A stretch of DNA of 6,036 nucleotides from Acidobacteriaceae bacterium. Its GTDB lineage: Bacteria; Acidobacteriota; Terriglobia; Terriglobales; Acidobacteriaceae. Positions 4,464 through 6,036 of the stretch are shown piece by piece. The translations under genes and the position numbers were made by a program. The notes under the pieces are model-generated. The model saw only the letters and a program-made list of their open reading frames with translations, made no database searches and was not told the DNA's origin. The stretch lies in NCBI GenBank assembly GCA_025462805.1, contig JAOAPJ010000300.1, positions 1-6,036 of the forward strand, given 5' to 3'. Numbering within the stretch: position 1 is the first letter of the stretch; every line of letters begins with the position of its first letter.

Positions 4464-5939
4464 ATGCAAACAGCGAAGCGGACATATAACGTGCGGGTAG
4501 GCCGCGCAATAGGGGCTTTCACCGGGATACTGGTCAGCGGCGCGATGGCTCTCGCCATGGCGCCAGCGCCCGCAGCGATGCAGCAGGTGGGGAATCCGCT
4601 GGCGGCGCCGCCGGCCGATCCGGCGATCGCGAGCGCGATCAGCCAGGTCTCACCGGCGGAGATCCGCGAAATCATCACTTCACTTGTGGACTTCCGTACG
4701 CGCAACACGCTTTCCAGCATGACCCCCGACCTGCCGTCCAGCACCGGGGTGACGCCGGCGGCCAAGTGGATCGAGCAGCGATTTCAGCAGATCTCCGCAG
4801 CCTGCCACGATTGCCTCGAAGTGAAGACCGATACGTACACCGAGCCGGCGGATACCAGTCCGCGCAGCCGCATAAAAGTACCTACCACGCTTACGAATGT
4901 CTACGCTGTGCTGCGCGGCAGTGATCCCGCGCAGGCAGGCCGCATGTACCTGGTGACCGGCCACTACGATTCACGCGCCTCCGACGTGATGGACCCGCGT
5001 GCGCCGGCGCCGGGAGCGAACGACGACGCCAGCGGTGTAGCGGTCAGCCTGGAGAGCGCGCGCGTGCTGAGCCAGCACCGCTGGCCGGCCACGATCGTGT
5101 TTGTCGCGGTGGCTGGAGAAGAGCAGGGGTTGAACGGAAGCAAGCACCTGGCCACAGTGGCGAAGGAGCAGGGCTGGCAATTGGCGGGCGTCTTGAACGA
5201 CGATATCGTGGGCGGGGACACCACTCCGGGTGACGCGATGCAGGACAAGAGCCGGGTGCGCGTCTTCTCGCAGGGCATTCCCTCGACGGCAACGCCGGAG
5301 GAGATTCACCGCAGCCTGACGGTGGGTCTCGAGAGCGATGGGCCGTCGCGGGAGCTGGCGCGGGTGATCACCGAGGTGGGACGGACTTACCTGCAGCCGA
5401 GCAGTCTGCAGCCGGTGATGGTGTTTCGCCTGGACCGCTACCTGCGTGGTGGCGACCACTCCTCTTTCAACCAACTCGGGTTTGCCGCGGTGCGCTTTAC
5501 GGAGTGGCGCGAGAACTTCGATCATCAGCACCAGAATGTGCGTATGGAGAACGGCAAGCAGTACGGCGATCTGCTGCAGTACGTCGACTTCGATTACGTG
5601 GCGAAGGTGGCCAGGCTGAATGCCGCCACGCTGGCGACGCTCGCCTCTGCGCCCGCTGCGCCGGCGGATGTGCGCATCGTGACCACGGACCTGGACAACA
5701 ACAGCACGCTGCACTGGAAGGGAAGCGGCTCTGCCGGCGAGCCCGCCACCCACTGGGACGTGGTATGGCGAGAGACCTCCGCTCCGGACTGGCAGTTCCA
5801 TCAGCCGGTGCCGGAGGCGGACGCCAGCAAGGGGGCATTCACTCTGCCGGTTTCGAAGGACAACGCGATCTTCGGCCTGCGCGCCTGCAACCAGGCAGGC
5901 GAGTGCAGTGCCGCCGTCGTGCCGCTGCCGGAGCGCTGA
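4464..5939 (+). CDS. Exported M28 family zinc metallopeptidase with C-terminal FnIII-like domain (491 aa)
   Basis: M28 enzymes are co-catalytic di-zinc aminopeptidases or carboxypeptidases. Residues 1-38 form a signal peptide (basic start, hydrophobic 15-33, cut near APAA|MQ), so it acts in the periplasm or outside. The metal-site motifs are present: H167 and D169 in TGHYDS, bridging D187 in GANDDASG, general-base E219 with ligand E220 in AGEEQG, D247 in NDDIVG, and a final His in the FDHQHQ region (H354 or H356). GGDHSSF (329-335) matches the conserved stretch near the substrate pocket. Residues about 398-491 look like a fibronectin type III-like beta-sandwich, often found behind secreted peptidases. 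Cys pairs C114/C117 and C475/C481 could form disulfides. The ATG has GGAG 5 nt upstream. No clear promoter is visible in 4220-4463. It probably degrades peptides for nutrition; exact specificity is unknown. Confidence 0.92.
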   Translation: MQTAKRTYNVRVGRAIGAFTGILVSGAMALAMAPAPAAMQQVGNPLAAPPADPAIASAISQVSPAEIREIITSLVDFRTRNTLSSMTPDLPSSTGVTPAAKWIEQRFQQISAACHDCLEVKTDTYTEPADTSPRSRIKVPTTLTNVYAVLRGSDPAQAGRMYLVTGHYDSRASDVMDPRAPAPGANDDASGVAVSLESARVLSQHRWPATIVFVAVAGEEQGLNGSKHLATVAKEQGWQLAGVLNDDIVGGDTTPGDAMQDKSRVRVFSQGIPSTATPEEIHRSLTVGLESDGPSRELARVITEVGRTYLQPSSLQPVMVFRLDRYLRGGDHSSFNQLGFAAVRFTEWRENFDHQHQNVRMENGKQYGDLLQYVDFDYVAKVARLNAATLATLASAPAAPADVRIVTTDLDNNSTLHWKGSGSAGEPATHWDVVWRETSAPDWQFHQPVPEADASKGAFTLPVSKDNAIFGLRACNQAGECSAAVVPLPER

Positions 5940-5959
5940 GGAGGGGAGATAATGGTTCC

Positions 5960-6036
5960 ATGCCTGGCTCTCGCCCGCTGACCTTGTCGTTCCCGCCCTT
6001 CGCGGGCATGACGAAGAATCTGATCCTCGTCAACCT
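5960..6036 (+). CDS. 5' end of a possible gene running off the window; perhaps a rhomboid-like membrane protein
   Basis: An ATG at 5960 opens 25 codons that reach the window edge without a stop, beginning MPGSRPLTLSFPPFAG and continuing MTKNLILVN. A purine-rich GAGGGGAG lies 11 nt upstream and the gap after the M28 stop is 20 bases, so it could be a second gene of an operon. The wording (a polar start, L-PPF, then a basic residue and a hydrophobic LILVN leading into a membrane helix) reminds me of the N-terminus of rhomboid-family proteins, but only 25 residues are visible. An alternative is that 5983-6025 is a dispersed intergenic repeat: CCCGC/GCGGG form a hairpin and the frame through such repeats often reads like PAFAGMT. 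Confidence 0.4.
   Translation, partial: MPGSRPLTLSFPPFAGMTKNLILVN

Noticed and set aside
1..6036. CRISPR array, insertion sequence, tRNA, attachment site or defence genes
   Set aside because: I found no regularly spaced direct repeats, no transposase or integrase motifs, no cloverleaf, and no defence-type domain anywhere in the window.

Overview
The window looks like chromosomal DNA from a GC-rich bacterium, most likely an acidobacterium of the Terriglobales/Acidobacteriaceae type. I infer this from the protein families and their wording, not from a search. Clues are a six-domain ribosomal protein S1 with a long polar N-terminus, a HIT hydrolase beginning MDHLWTPWR, a small secreted carboxypeptidase-regulatory-like protein, a LysW-like zinc ribbon, and an exported M28 peptidase with a C-terminal FnIII-like tail. 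I see no insertion sequence, phage gene, CRISPR array, tRNA or rRNA. It reads as an ordinary housekeeping neighbourhood with some interesting regulatory DNA.

Layout. Positions 16-276 (-) hold an 86-residue, very hydrophilic orphan protein. Positions 491-1099 (-) hold a HIT-family nucleotide hydrolase/transferase, with a perfect 24-nt palindrome touching its stop codon (467-490). A gene-free stretch of about 540 bases (1100-1641) separates it from the divergent rpsA. This stretch holds an 11-bp perfect inverted repeat, a good sigma70-type promoter with extended -10, and a predicted 5' leader of about 375 nt. The leader carries three copies of GGATTCGC whose complement overlaps the rpsA Shine-Dalgarno. 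Positions 1642-3540 (+) are rpsA, ended by a strong intrinsic terminator that probably also serves the converging operon. That operon (4219 to 3636, -) has a LysW-like zinc ribbon gene followed 2 nt later by a secreted CarboxypepD_reg-like protein. Positions 4464-5939 (+) are an exported M28 metallopeptidase, followed after 20 bases by a reading frame that runs off the window and may start a rhomboid-like membrane protein.

How the parts relate. The genes do not form one pathway. S1 serves translation initiation, HIT cleans up or converts nucleotides, and the M28 enzyme and CarboxypepD_reg-like protein act outside the cytoplasm. The LysW-like protein sits far from any lysine or arginine biosynthesis gene in view, so its partner is unknown. 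The strongest candidate for something not described before is the rpsA leader with its repeated anti-Shine-Dalgarno sequence; this is a structural hypothesis from sequence alone.
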